Below are positions 11,540 through 22,355 of a stretch of DNA of 64,000 nucleotides, one piece after another. The number at the start of each line of letters is the position of its first letter. Position 1 is the stretch's first letter. The translations under genes were made by a program, and so were the position numbers. Where the stretch lies: the NCBI GenBank assembly GCA_024138015.1, contig JAMXBB010000003.1, positions 79,469,644 through 79,533,643 on the forward strand. Direction: 5' to 3'. The notes beneath the pieces are model-generated. The model worked only from the letters and a program-made list of their open reading frames with translations, did no database searches and was not told the DNA's origin. The stretch comes from Lumnitzera littorea (lineage: Eukaryota > Streptophyta > Magnoliopsida > Myrtales > Combretaceae).

Positions 11540-12440
11540 TGTGATGGGAATTGAGCTACTGGCCCCTTGACCCACAGTTGAGCATGAGGACTGGAAGGCT
11601 TGATGAGAAGAATTCTTCTACTCCAGCTGACTTTTGCTGATGTTGAGTACTTCCTTGCTGAGTTACTCCTTAAGCCGTGTCGAATGACTGCTAATCTCTC
11701 ATAGATAGAATGCCAAGAAATGGATGGCCAAGACAACATCCAATCCTCCCTCATGCCTAACCACTTACTTACTCGGTACTACCCTGGTTGCCATGTTGAG
11801 AGAAAGACCTTAAACTACATAAGCCGTCCTTGCTTGGACAAGCTTGCTAGTTGTACTGCTTTATCCATATCTTCTAACGACCTCACCAATACAGCATCCC
11901 TATGTCTACAGAAATACGTGTAGAATCTACCCTATTAATTATTGCTTCTGTGAATATTTACTTTTATTCTTTTGTATTGTTGTACATTACTATCTTGGGG
12001 GTAACACCCATTTTTGTCTTTTCCCCTTTTAAGCAAGTTGCCCTAAATTCTTAAGTATAAATACTCTTGTATTTGTAAGTTGTAGGTAGACAGATTGTCA
12101 TTAATACACTTAAGTATTTTTCTTATAAACACTTTGCTGTTTTATGCCTGGCATCACTCTTATTCTTTCCCTTAAGTAAGGTTAGGTGGCGAGTAACCTC
12201 ATTAGATCAATTCATGCATCATATCGAATTGTACTGTGAGACCTCAAAAGTTTCATTGGTGTATCATATTCTCTAGAGCTATTTGTAGGTTTTACTTACT
12301 TTTCGTTCGTGTTCATTCCTTTTATGCATTTCCCTCATTAACTCTTTCGAGCTTTTTGCAAGCTTGGACTTATCCAGCGACTGACCTTATTAGTTCTTGG
12401 TCATAGTTCTCATTAGATTGGCTAGCTCGTTAGGATGTTA
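11540..12440. mobile_element. Probable solo LTR or foreign insert within the Athila gag-pol region
   Basis: Athila similarity stops near 11.54 kb and resumes near 12.44 kb, where a 'leading to the protease' segment begins. In between are LTR-like features: AAGTATAAATACTCTTG at about 12052-12068 (TATA-like), T-rich leaders, and GC-richer ends. No terminal TG...CA pair or TSD could be fixed by eye, so the edges are rough. Short open frames on both strands here (for example 11527-11754 minus) have no recognisable domain. Confidence 0.4.
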
Positions 12441-12639
12441 AACGAAAGACAATAAGGATCACTATCGAGAAACATAGAAACAAACCCCAAAGAGCAAGTA
12501 AAGGTAGTAATTCTCTGAAGTGGAAGAGACTTGCAAGTTGAAAACAAGAAGGATGAGAAGAAAGTGTTTGATGAATCCCCTAAGGTACAGGAAGAGAATG
12601 TCCCAGATTAGCCTAGAGTCAAGGAATATTGACTTCAAA

Positions 12640-13757
12640 TTCTTTATCCTTAGCACTTAAAACAAGAGTGCAACGATCAATAGTTTGGTAAATTTCTCGA
12701 CCTTTTTAAACAGTTACATACAAACTTATTACTTGTTGATGCTCTTTCACAGATACTAATAAAGGACTTGTTGTCCAACAAAAGAAAGTTGGAAGAAATC
12801 TCAGTAGTAACTCTTAGCAAGGAATGCTTAACCTTGTTGCAGAAAAAGATACTAGAGAAGCTTAAGGATCTAGGGAGTTTTACTATTCCTTATATTTTTG
12901 GCAATTTTCTTGTTGATAAAGCTTTAGCAAATTTAGGGGCTAGCATTAATCTTATGTTGTATAAGTTGTTTAAAAGGTTAGGGTTAGGTGAGCCTAAGTC
13001 CATAGGAATGAGTCTTCAGTTTGCAAATAGGTCTATTACTTACCTTAGAGGAATTATCGAGGATGTTTTAGTCCAGGTCGACAAATTAATTTTTCTAGTA
13101 GATTTTGTTATTTTAGACATGGATGAGGATCATGAGATATCACTTATATTAGGATGCCCCTTTTTAGCGACCACTCGAGTTGTTATTGATGTTAGTGAAG
13201 GGAAACTAATATTACGGGTAGGAGACGAAAAGAGAAATTTTAAGGTGTTTGAAGCCATGAATAAATATGCTAAATTAGATGACACTTGTCATCGATTGGA
13301 TGCCACTAACTCTATTGTTTTTTATTGTTTGCAAGAGATATTGACAAAGGATTCATTAGAGTTATGTTTATCAAAAGGAGAAGAAGAAGTAAGCAACCTT
13401 GAATTTAAGACAGTAGTTGCACAATTGGAGGCGACTAAAATAGCTGAAGCAGGCATGGGTTTTGAAGAAATTAAGAGGAAAAAGGAGACAAGGTTGAAGC
13501 CTTCAATCAAAGACCCAGTAGTACTTGAGTTGAAGCTGCTGCTAGATTACTTAGAGTACGCCTTCCTAGAGAAGGATTCAATGTTACCAGTAATGAACGC
13601 CTCATATTTAGGAGAGGATTGGAAGGATAAACTTTTGGAAGTGTTGAGAAAGCATAAGAGGGCATTGACATGGAAAATTTCAAACATCAAGGGGATAATT
13701 CCTTCGTTTTGCACCTATAAAATTTTGATGGAGGAGAATCATAAACTAATGGTGTAA
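12640..13757 (+). pseudogene. pro: Athila retropepsin (aspartic protease) and linker to RT
   Basis: From the ATG at 12768 a 329-codon frame stays open, the longest in the window. A broken upstream part (FGKF..LFK.L..N-like) extends the match to about 12640. Residues 1-45 match the Athila pre-protease segment (LLSNKRKLEEISVVTLSKEC, then LKDLGSFTIPYIFG). The protease follows: ALANLGASINLM, where intact relatives have D-L-G-A-S, then ISLILGCPFLAT, the flap and end motif. The catalytic Asp is replaced by Asn, so it would be inactive even though the frame is open. The last 90 residues (LKLLLDYLEYAFL, LLEVLRKHKRALTWKISNIKG) are the usual linker into RT. In active elements this enzyme cuts the Gag-Pol polyprotein. 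Confidence 0.85.
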
Positions 13758-14570
13758 CCTTAATGATGGCTTAACCTAAACATGAAAGAAGTGGTTAAGG
13801 TAGGGGTAATTAAGTTGCTGGACATAGGGATGATATATCCTATATTTAACAGTGCATGGTTAAGTCTAGTTCAAGTAGTCCTAAAGAAGCGTAGCATGAT
13901 AGTCATCCTTAATGAAAAGAATGAGATAATTCTGATGAGGACAGTGATTGGGTAGCATGTACGCATTGATTACTAAAAATTGAATGATGCTACATGAAAA
14001 AATCATTTCCCCCTTCCATTCGTAGATCAAATGCTAGAAAGATATGCTAGATACATGTATTATTGTTTCTTAAATGGTCTATTAGGATATTTTCAAATAC
14101 CAATTGTGCTAGAGGACCAAGGAAAGACCATATTTACATATCCATATGGCACATTTGCTTATTGGCGAATGCCACTAGGACTTTGCAATGCACCAGCCAC
14201 TTTTCAAAGGTGCATGATGGCCATTTTTGAAGACTTGGTTAAAGATATCATTGAAGTCTTCATGGATGATTTTTTGGTGTTTAGGGACTTGTTCGAGCAT
14301 TGCTTACAAAATCTAAAGAAGGTCCTAATATGGTGCGAAGAGATCAACTTGGTTCTTAATTGGGAAAATGCCATTTCATGGTTTAGGAAGGCATTGTTCT
14401 TTGGAACAAGATTTCATTAAGGGGTATTGAGGTAGATAATGCAAAGATTGACACTATTAGCAAGTTACTACCCCCTTACTTTAGTGAAGGCAATAAGAAG
14501 TTTTCTTGGACATGTAAGTTTTTATAGGTGATTTATCAAAGACTTCTCTAAGATCACCAAACCATTAACC
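13758..14570 (+). pseudogene. pol: Athila reverse transcriptase, broken
   Basis: Pieces in several frames give the RT blocks in order: IDYxKLNDAT and HFPLPFVDQMLERYA (finger region), GYFQIPIVLEDQGKTIF, YGTFAYWRMPLGLCNAPATF, and the catalytic FMDDFLVF box (Athila usually FMDDFSVF). A later 'SFLGHVSFYR' marks the connection domain. The active-site aspartates of FMDD are kept. A stop follows GTRFH at 14420 and others lie upstream. This enzyme would copy element RNA to DNA in the cytoplasmic particle. Confidence 0.88.
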
Positions 14571-15060
14571 CGAATGATGGAGAAGGATGTGGCATGTGAA
14601 TTTTTTGAGGAATGCATGAATTCATTTGACACCCTTAAGGATAAGCTCACAAATGCTTTGATAATGGTGGCCCTTAATTGGAGTTTCCCTTTTGAGTTAA
14701 TGCACGATGCTAGTAACTATGTCGGGCAAGCCATCTTAGGTCAAAGAAAGGATAAACACTTCCAACCTATTTACTATGATAGCAAAACCTTAATTAAAGC
14801 TTAGGAAAATTATACAACAATTGAGAAAGAATTAGTAGCTATTATCTTTGCTTTCGATAAATTTCGTTTTTATTTGATCTTATCTAAAGTAATTGTTTAA
14901 ACTAACCACTTTACTCTTAGGTATTTGCTAACCAAGATGGACACCAAGCTAAGCTTGATCAGGTGGATCATGCTCCTTCAAGAGTTTGATATAGAGATCT
15001 GAGATAAGAAGGGCACATAAAACTTGGTGGTAGATCACTTGTCAAGGTTGGAGAAACCAA
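14571..15060 (+). pseudogene. pol: Athila RNase H domain, broken
   Basis: The 76-codon frame from 14574 ends in FELMHDASNYVGQAILGQR, the first catalytic Asp block of Ty3/gypsy RNase H. After a stop, ENYTTIEKELVAIIFAFDKF supplies the catalytic Glu block. Then come NHFTLRYLLTK (normally D-H, here N-H) and VVDHLSRLEKP at the end of the domain. It would remove the RNA strand during reverse transcription. Confidence 0.8.
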
Positions 15061-15279
15061 ATCTGGAAAAGCAAGTAGAGCATGAGATTAATGATGAGTT
15101 TTCTAAAGACTAGCTATACGTTATCAATAAGGTAGTTGATCTTAACACTCTATGGTTTTCTAACTTTGCGAATTAATTAGTTACCAAAATTCTTCCTATA
15201 GGGTTTTCACGTCAGCAGAAAAAGAAATTCTTCTCTAACTTGAAATACTACTTTTAGGAAGATCCTTATCTTTTTTGAG

Positions 15280-16440
15280 TATGTGCAGATCACATTATTA
15301 AAAGGTGTGTTTCATACCTTGAGGGATGGCAAATACTTAAGCATTGCCTTGCGGTGCCGGTTGGAGGACATTATAGTGCCAACTACACAGCTCACAAAGT
15401 TTTAAAGGCAAGATTTTGTTGGCTTACTAACTTCAAGGATGCTTAGAAGTTTGTTGAGCTTTGTGAAAGCTATCAAAAATCGAGCAACATCTCTTGAACA
15501 GATGAGATGCCTCAAAACCCCATCCTAGTATGTGAAATTTTTGACATCTGGGGCATAGACTTTATCGGCCCATTCCTAAACTTAAATGGGAATAAATACA
15601 ATTTAGTGGCTATTGATTACGTTTCTAAGTAGGTTGAGGCTCATGCCTTACCTACTAATGATGCTAGGGTAGTCATTAAATTCTTCAAGAAACTCTTCCC
15701 CCGATTTGGTGCTCCTAGAGTGATAATTAGTAACTAGGGTATACACTTTTGTAATGCTCAGCTTGATAAGGTTTTGAAACGTTACGGCATAATCCATATA
15801 ATAGTGACTTTGTGTCACTAATAGGCAAGTGGCAAAGTGGAAGTGGCCAATAGGCATATAAAGAGAATCTTATAAAAGACAATAGAGCATCACATGAGGG
15901 ATTAGTCAGATAAGTTAGATGATGCTCTTTGAGCCCATAGGATAACGTATAAAACACCAATTAGAACTACTCCATATAGACTTATGTATGGAAAAGTATG
16001 TGATTTCCCAGTAGAGATTGAACACAAAGCGTTTTGCGCTATTAAAACCATTAACCCAGATTTTGAGCTTGCAGGAAATCATGGGAAACTCCAACTGAAT
16101 GAGCTTAGTGAATGGCATAATTTAGCCTAAGAAAATTTCTAAATCTATAGAGGACCAAGAGATATTGTGATTAGCGGATAAAGGGAAGAAAAACTTTTCA
16201 AGAAGAAGACTGAGTCCTCTTATACAATTTTTGACTTTGTCTATTCCTTGGTAAGCTTAAGTCCAGGTGTTCTAGGCCTTTCATGATCACATGGGTTTAT
16301 CCTCATAGAGTGATTGAAGTCACACATCTCGAAAAAGGTATGTTTAAAGTTAATGGTCAGTGTTTGAAGCTTTATGCATGAGGAGAGCTCGAAAGCCATG
16401 AACTCGAGGAGTCACAACTTCTTGACACTATCAATAAGTA
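15280..16440 (+). pseudogene. pol: Athila integrase with C-terminal tail, broken
   Basis: The zinc-binding region reads GGHYSANYTAHKVLKARFCW with the two His kept, but the Cys pair is degraded (CESYQKSSN). The catalytic core follows: GIDFIGPFLNLNGNKYNLVA holds the first Asp. The second block reads VIISN-stop-GIHFCN, so its Asp is lost. The ASGKVEVANRHIK block keeps the Glu. TPYRLMYGKVCDFPVEIEHKA and the C-terminal KGMFKVNGQCLKLY match the Athila tail. No chromodomain is seen, as expected for Athila. Multiple stops make it inactive. Confidence 0.87.
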
Positions 16441-17060
16441 AGTTCATTTTTCTCATCCCATCGAGTTATCGACTTTAAACATAACACTCTTAGGAGGCAA
16501 CCTAACTCAGTAGGTTATGTTAGCAATTTTCATTGTCTATTTTAGCACTTTGACACTTTTATTTTTCATTTTAGGGTTAAGTTCACTTCTATGTTGTGCT
16601 ACTAGGATAGCATCCTCTGTGGGGTTTTCAAGGTAGCACCCCGGAAGCTAAATGAAATTTTGAAATTGATTAAGGCAACATAATAAGTTTTCCTTTTAGT
16701 TTAATTTTTACATTAGCTTTCTTTGATTCATTATTTTAATTTAGTACTTTTATTTCTTTAAGTTTCTTTTATTTTTCAATTTATGTATGTAGGATAGGCA
16801 TGCATAAATTAAAATAAAAATAATAAAATTTAAAAGTAAAAAAAAAAATAGTGTACTACACTATTCAAAGATAAGGTTGGGTTGTGTCTTGAAGCATGTG
16901 ACTTCCAGGTGTGTTTCATGACTGTAGTACAAAAGGGTATATGGTGATAAGATACAGTTATGTATTGGACCATGTTAGTACCAGACACATTTCATGGCCA
17001 TACTAAAAAGGGTTACATGACCGTGAGATACGTTTGTGTCTCAGATCGTATCACATCTAG
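16441..17060 (+). other. Spacer between pol and the env-like unit
   Basis: No ORF with a domain. At 16900-17050 there are repeated CATG-rich words and GATACG/GATCGTATC motifs. One 23-base block at 17031-17054 is closely similar to a block just upstream of the LTR TATA box at 21108-21130. Confidence 0.5.
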
Positions 17061-17070
17061 TATAAAAGCC
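17061..17070 (+). promoter_or_regulatory. Candidate internal TATA box for the env-like ORF
   Basis: TATAAAAGCC, preceded by the U3-like block and followed by a CT-rich leader, looks like a pol II core promoter inside the element. Function is inferred. Confidence 0.4.
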
Positions 17071-17239
17071 CCATTCCCCATACTTCTCATCTGCTCTTTC
17101 ACCCCATGCACAATTGAACTCACAAACTTGCATACAACTTCCTCCTTTCTTGCACTTTCTCTTATGCATAACACATAAGAGCACACAAACTCACACAAAT
17201 TCAAAGATCTCTACTATTGATACTATTTCAAGAATCCGA

Positions 17240-17862
17240 GTAAGTTCTTGATCTCTCTTTTTCTTTAATTTTTCTAAAAAATTTACTTAGATTGGACTCT
17301 TGTGCATGATAGAGTAGTTAGACTTTGAGGCTTTTTCATATTGGTAAATTTTAAAGTATGTTCATGACTTTTGTTTTGAGAAGTTGGGCAGTGAACATAA
17401 AGAACATGATTGTGTTCTTAATTAGGCACTAAATTTAGGTTTTAAAAGACACGTTTATTGATACATTCGTGTAGATTATTATGCATGTTAAGGCGTAGGC
17501 AATTTCCTCTTCCATGATAGGGCTTTAATTTCTTTTGCACAAGTGTTGATTCTTGTGACTTATTTGGTTAAGGTTTTGAATTAATTTCAAGATCTTACAC
17601 TTTGGATGTTAGAAACTGTAGGAATCATCTATTTGTCATGCTTAGGTCTCTTTGTATAATATGAGATTGTGTACTTATGAAACAATTTCTTCAAAGTCTC
17701 AAAGAAAATGGCATGCCCACCATGTGTTTGATAAAATGCCCAAATGATTTTTATTGTGTTTTCTTCTACAATTATGCTTAATTTTACATTGTTTGTTAGT
17801 CTAAGTGTAAGGAAAGCATTGGTGTCTATTTCTTGACATTAATTTACTTCTTTTTATTGTAG
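17240..17862 (+). other. Candidate leader intron upstream of the env-like ORF
   Basis: Donor-like CCGAGTAAGTTC has its GT near 17240. The acceptor TTCTTTTTATTGTAG ends at 17862, 3 bases before the env-like ATG. The segment between is T-rich, as in plant introns. Whether it is spliced is unknown. Confidence 0.35.
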
Positions 17863-17865
17863 AAC

Positions 17866-19300
17866 ATGGCACCAAGGAAAAAATTAGATGTGAGATGCAA
17901 AGGTAAAGAAATTGCTTCATCTTCATCTCAATCGACACCATCTTCGAACCTATTAGCTGCCATCGATCCCCCAATTCATCCGATGTTACATTTTTTATCA
18001 AAAGCCACTTAGGATCGATTTCAACATCTCTAATCATGCACTTTTGTTGAAACATTATGTCTTGATTGGAATGTTATTCAGGAACTCTACTTACTTGAGC
18101 AAATCCAAGAAATAGTTTCCATTGAACCATAGGAAAATCTATTCTCATGCCAAATTCTATTTATTATGAGCTTACACTTGAGTTTCTTTGTGTGGTCCAA
18201 ATATATAAGCTTTCGAATAATTTTTGGACTGTAGTAGAAACTACATTTTCAAATGAAAAATCACTCATATTTAATAACGGTTGCTAAGTTTAGAGCTTAT
18301 TTAGGCTTGTATTCAAAAGAGTATGTGGGGACTAAGGTGTTTCTTAAGCTCCTGACTAAGTTACCTCATGGAGTCTCCTAGTTTGCATTTTGGCAAAGTA
18401 TTGCTAAGGGAAGAACTTACCAAGCTAAGTTTAGTAAAGTTTCTTGTTTGCAATGTCCTGAATACTGCATAATTCACTGGTTGATATCGCATACAATAGC
18501 GGGTCTAGGGAAGAGCATTGGCATAGTTGGTAAACTTGGGTTGTTGGCTCTTTATAGCATGATTGAGAAGTATCCTGTTAATGTTGCTATGCTGTTAGCA
18601 AACTACTTAATGAAGCAAGTGACCAACATTCATGCGCATGGGAAAATATGCTGTGGACCTTATGTCACTTTATTAGCTCATAGGATGGGGGTTTTGACAA
18701 GAAGATTGACAATAAATTTTGGTTAGGGAAACAAGGCCAGTAAGGAAAGAGACACTCAAGAACATGCATATGAACTTGGATGCACCCAAAGGACATGTAG
18801 GAGCAAGTTCCAGTGCAAGTCAAGGGTTAGGTACTCAACTTGATTGGATTGAAAAAAGTTGAAAGATGTTAGTGTTTGCCAAGGCAAGATGGAATAAGAT
18901 AATGATTAAGCAAAATTGCATTATGTGATTTTTCTACAATTTAGCTAGAATGAATAGCTTAAAAATTCCAAATGTTTTCACAACGGATCCCTTCTCATCT
19001 TCAAAAGAAAATGCTGCTCGAGAGTCAGATAGTGAGGAAAAGGCTTAAGAAGAAAGCACCAAGGAGGAGGGTGCTCAAATGGAGAGTTCAGTTGAGGACG
19101 TTGATGATAAAGATTCAGATTTTGAGGAAAATGAAGACGATGTAGTTATTTTTCTTTTCATTTTGATTACCTGGGATGTAGTTAAGTTCACAAGGCTAGA
19201 TTTCTTTTCTAGAATTTCTCATTGCTTTTTCCTTGAGGATTTGCTTATGTTTTTCATTGTTTTGCTTTTCTATTTCATGTCTTCTTTTGTGTTTTGATGG
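17866..19300 (+). pseudogene. Athila env-like / post-pol ORF, broken
   Basis: The ATG at 17866 gives MAPRKKLDVRCKGKEIASSS, the basic, serine-rich start typical of Athila post-pol proteins, and lies right after an acceptor-like AG. The frame has stops after about 48 codons and again later. A second open part (18448-18726) contains IIHWLISHTIAGLGKSIGIV and a GLLALYSMIEKYPVNVAMLL segment. This corresponds to the conserved middle of the family (..R.IH.LL.HTIF......ELY.LW.M). The end is acidic (MESSVEDVDDKDSDFEENED). No signal peptide or clear receptor domain can be seen; the role of these proteins is unknown. Confidence 0.65.
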
Positions 19301-20736
19301 AATGATAGTGTTGGTTATTTCTTCATGTTGGAACTGAAGGTCGAAGCTTTTACATAGACATGTCTAGTTTTTGTGTTTACAAATTTGGCATGGGTTACTT
19401 CATAACTTATGGCTTTTGTGCATTTGATTTACATAAATTTTCAAGGGAGTATCAATTTTTCCTTCTCACTTTTATATTGTCTTACCCATGATTGTGTTGA
19501 TTGATATATTTTCCATTATGAGACTTAATTCATACATTGGGGACAATGTATGGTTTTAAGTATGGGGAAGGGGATATAGAAATTTATAGAAACTTTTGCT
19601 ACTTAGGAGATCAATTTTTTCACATTTAACTCAATTTTATTGTTTTATTGACTTGCAATTATTTTGAAATTGGTAACTTCTATTAAGTTGAATGTAATTT
19701 GAATACTTGGTCTTTGATGTTTAAGTTACACTTTGCTGGAGTTGATAGGTGAAATCTATGTGGAGTAAAGTTGAAGATTATTTAGCCTAGAATTTTAATA
19801 TTTAGGATTAGAGCAATATCATTGGTTACGAGTTAATCAAGATTGTTTTTGGAGCTTACTTTAATGTATACTTTCCTCTTAGATAACTTTCAAGCCTTAT
19901 AATTCTTAGTAAACAAACAAATAAAATTTGTCTTTTGAGAAGCCCCTGAAATAAAATAGTTGGAGGTAGAAAGTGATATAAATGAAAAAACAAAAAAGAG
20001 AGGTAGAATAGGTAAGAATTTACCTTGGTCCCTTAGAAGAATGATGTTAAATTCTATTGCTGATGCTAAAATAAGCTTAAAGAATGAGTTGGTATGGATT
20101 GGTTTTGGTCCCTCAAAAAAGCAGGGTTCTTTATCACTACTAAAATGAGGGCTAAGTTGATATGGACTGGTCTTGGTCCGTAAAAATAGTGAGATCCTTT
20201 CCCTTTACCAATATAATTGTCCTTAAATAATATGCTTAATTAATAATATAAATTTAGTGAATTTGAATCCTTCCCAAGAAAAGTATGTATTAAGGGGATG
20301 ATTAGAGGATGAGTAGATGTAGTATGTGTTTACTTTGAATTATTGCACTTAGCGAGATTGAAGAGAGGGTTGTATATATTTTAGCTAAGTAGGTTTAAAA
20401 TTTTTATTACTCTTTTTTGATTGGCAAGATGGTAAATCTAATCTTAAGTATTGGAATCCTTGATTAAATGATTTAGTTAAACTTTAATTTACATAGATTA
20501 GCTTATGAACCCTAGTACTTTGCGTCCTTTGGACATTGGAAAAAAAGATTACGTATAAGAGTTAAGGAAGTTATTTAAGAAAATTGATTGGATTTGCGAG
20601 TTAAGTCTTTCTAGGTTAAGTATAAATTTTAGCTAGTTTCCTAGGTAATGATAGTTTTCAACTTAAGAATTCTTGTCTTAATTTTTCTTTGCTTTATTTG
20701 CTTGAGGACAAGTAATTTCTTAAGTGTGAGGAAGTT
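19301..20736 (+). other. Athila 3' untranslated region with repeats and polypurine tract
   Basis: It contains the CATTGGGGACAATGTA block at about 19535, three copies of a 65-70 bp repeat with GGTYTTGGTCC words (20010-20190), and the end motif GCTTGAGGACAAGTAATTTC. A purine-rich GTGTGAGGAAG then leads directly into the 3' LTR. The last block serves as the plus-strand primer region. Confidence 0.6.
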
Positions 20737-22065
20737 TGATGAGTTCCTAATGGCACATATTTTATATGGTGATTTTTTATTATTTTCCTTGATATTTGAC
20801 TTAATTTTTAGATAATAAAACTTAATTGAGTAAAATTTTGTTTTCTAGGTTTTGAAATGATCTATATGAGAAAACGAGAAAATAGAAACAAATTTCACTC
20901 AAATTGAAGCTAAAATAAGCAAGTTATGAAGGTTTGAAGATCGACATAATCAAACAACATGACTGTATCGTTTCTAGGCAAATTTGGAGCTTGTTTTCTA
21001 CTACTATAGCCTAGAAAACAATCATGTCCTTGATCATATTGTTTCTAATTTTTATTTTTTTAAAGAAACAAACGTGAATCACAACAAAAGATACGACCAA
21101 AAGACATATTTGTGTCACCGATCGTATCTTTTCCAACTGACTTATTTTTTTTTTATCTCTATATATATAAAGCCTTGTTATAGGTTATTTAAAAGACCAA
21201 AAGTTGTTGGATACGAATTGGAGAGAGCTTTTCAAGAAAAGAATACTTAAGGACCGAGAGGTTCATCAAGACTTCAAGATTCAATTTTTCTTTAGACTTC
21301 ATGATTTTCTTTCTTACAATTTTCTACTCTTTGCTTTTAGATTCTTATTTTGTGATGTATAGTGAGTAAATCGTTGATATCTAGGTCTTGTGGAACTTAG
21401 ATCTTTCTATGTGACATGATTAGCATTTGATTAATTTAATTTTTTAGTCTTTTCTCGGTTTAACTATGTTTACTTCATGATTTAGGTTATTTTTTCCATG
21501 GATAGTAATCCAGAATTTGATATCTTATAAGAGAATCAAGAGGTTTCTTATAAGAATAGATCTAGGCATGGTTGATGAGGATTATTGCAAGATTAAAGAT
21601 AATTTGTAGGATTCTTCAAAAATTTTAAATTAAAGCATAGAGAATTCATTATTCAATAATACAATCTTAGATCATGCTATTAAGAAAAGATTCTAATAGT
21701 TGATTTTAGGGTTAGGGTTAATTGACTTGAGAAAGTGATTAATTTTAGTAGAGAATTCTCCCAGTAAAGAAAGATTAAAGAATAAATTAGATTATCTTTA
21801 GAAAAGTAACATATTAGAGCTAGGGGAAGCAAGATCTAGGTACAATGTTAAATCTTGAATTAATTTCCAATTGAATTGCTCTTCGTTAATCTTTAAATTA
21901 GTTTTAGCAGTAATTTAGATTTACTTCTTTAAGTTTCTTGAAATTTAATTTGCTGATTAGATAATGAAAACCTAGTGAGTACTAGTAGTAAGAGTACCTA
22001 AGGGATCGACACTTAGACTTAATCCATTATTACAATTTGATAGGGTGCACTTGCTTGACACATCA
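20737..22065 (+). repeat. Athila 3' LTR
   Basis: Starts TGATGAGTTCC and ends GACACATCA; direct copy of 8694-10066. TATA box is in CTCTATATATATAAAGCC near 21157-21174. The block ATTTGTGTCACCGATCGTAT just before it resembles 17031-17054. Confidence 0.92.
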
Positions 22066-22355
22066 GGATTGCAATAAGAGAATTATTAGGGTAGACGATC
22101 TATTCGCCTAGTCTACAACTACTTCTAATTATAGCTAGGAGCTCTTTTACATTAACCCTAAAGATTAGCAATAATATAGAATTAATGCTAACATCCTAGT
22201 AGCTTTTGGAAGCACTTTATTTCTTAATCGGGTAACATACATCATAGGATTATAGAAATGGTAATCCAATTCCTAGAAGGGAAGTCCTACATCTTGATGC
22301 TACTAGTAGGACAAACCAAATCTCCTAACTCCCTTTAGGGGTATTAAAGTCTCCT
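22066..22355 (+). other. Tat-lineage internal fragment after the Athila insertion
   Basis: The first 5 bases are the right TSD copy GGATT. By position this should continue the Tat-lineage gag, but I could not match any of its three frames to that protein with confidence. It is interrupted by a Copia-type LTR. Confidence 0.4.

Larger units (their letters stand above)
8694..22065 (+). mobile_element. Athila-type Ty3/gypsy retrotransposon, 13.4 kb
   Basis: It has direct LTRs of 1373 and 1329 bp with TG...CA ends, a perfect 5-bp TSD, and a primer site matching the plant tRNA-Asp 3' end, which is typical of Athila. Domain order is gag, protease, RT, RNase H, integrase, then a separate env-like ORF and a long 3' untranslated region. 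Every coding part has stops or frameshifts, so the element is dead. The LTRs differ at roughly 20 of the first 150 bases by eye, which points to an old insertion. It interrupts the Tat-lineage gag. Confidence 0.92.

Noticed and set aside
17013..17204. Overlapping frames on both strands in the Athila leader
   Set aside because: No domain; they overlap the candidate promoter and CT-rich leader.
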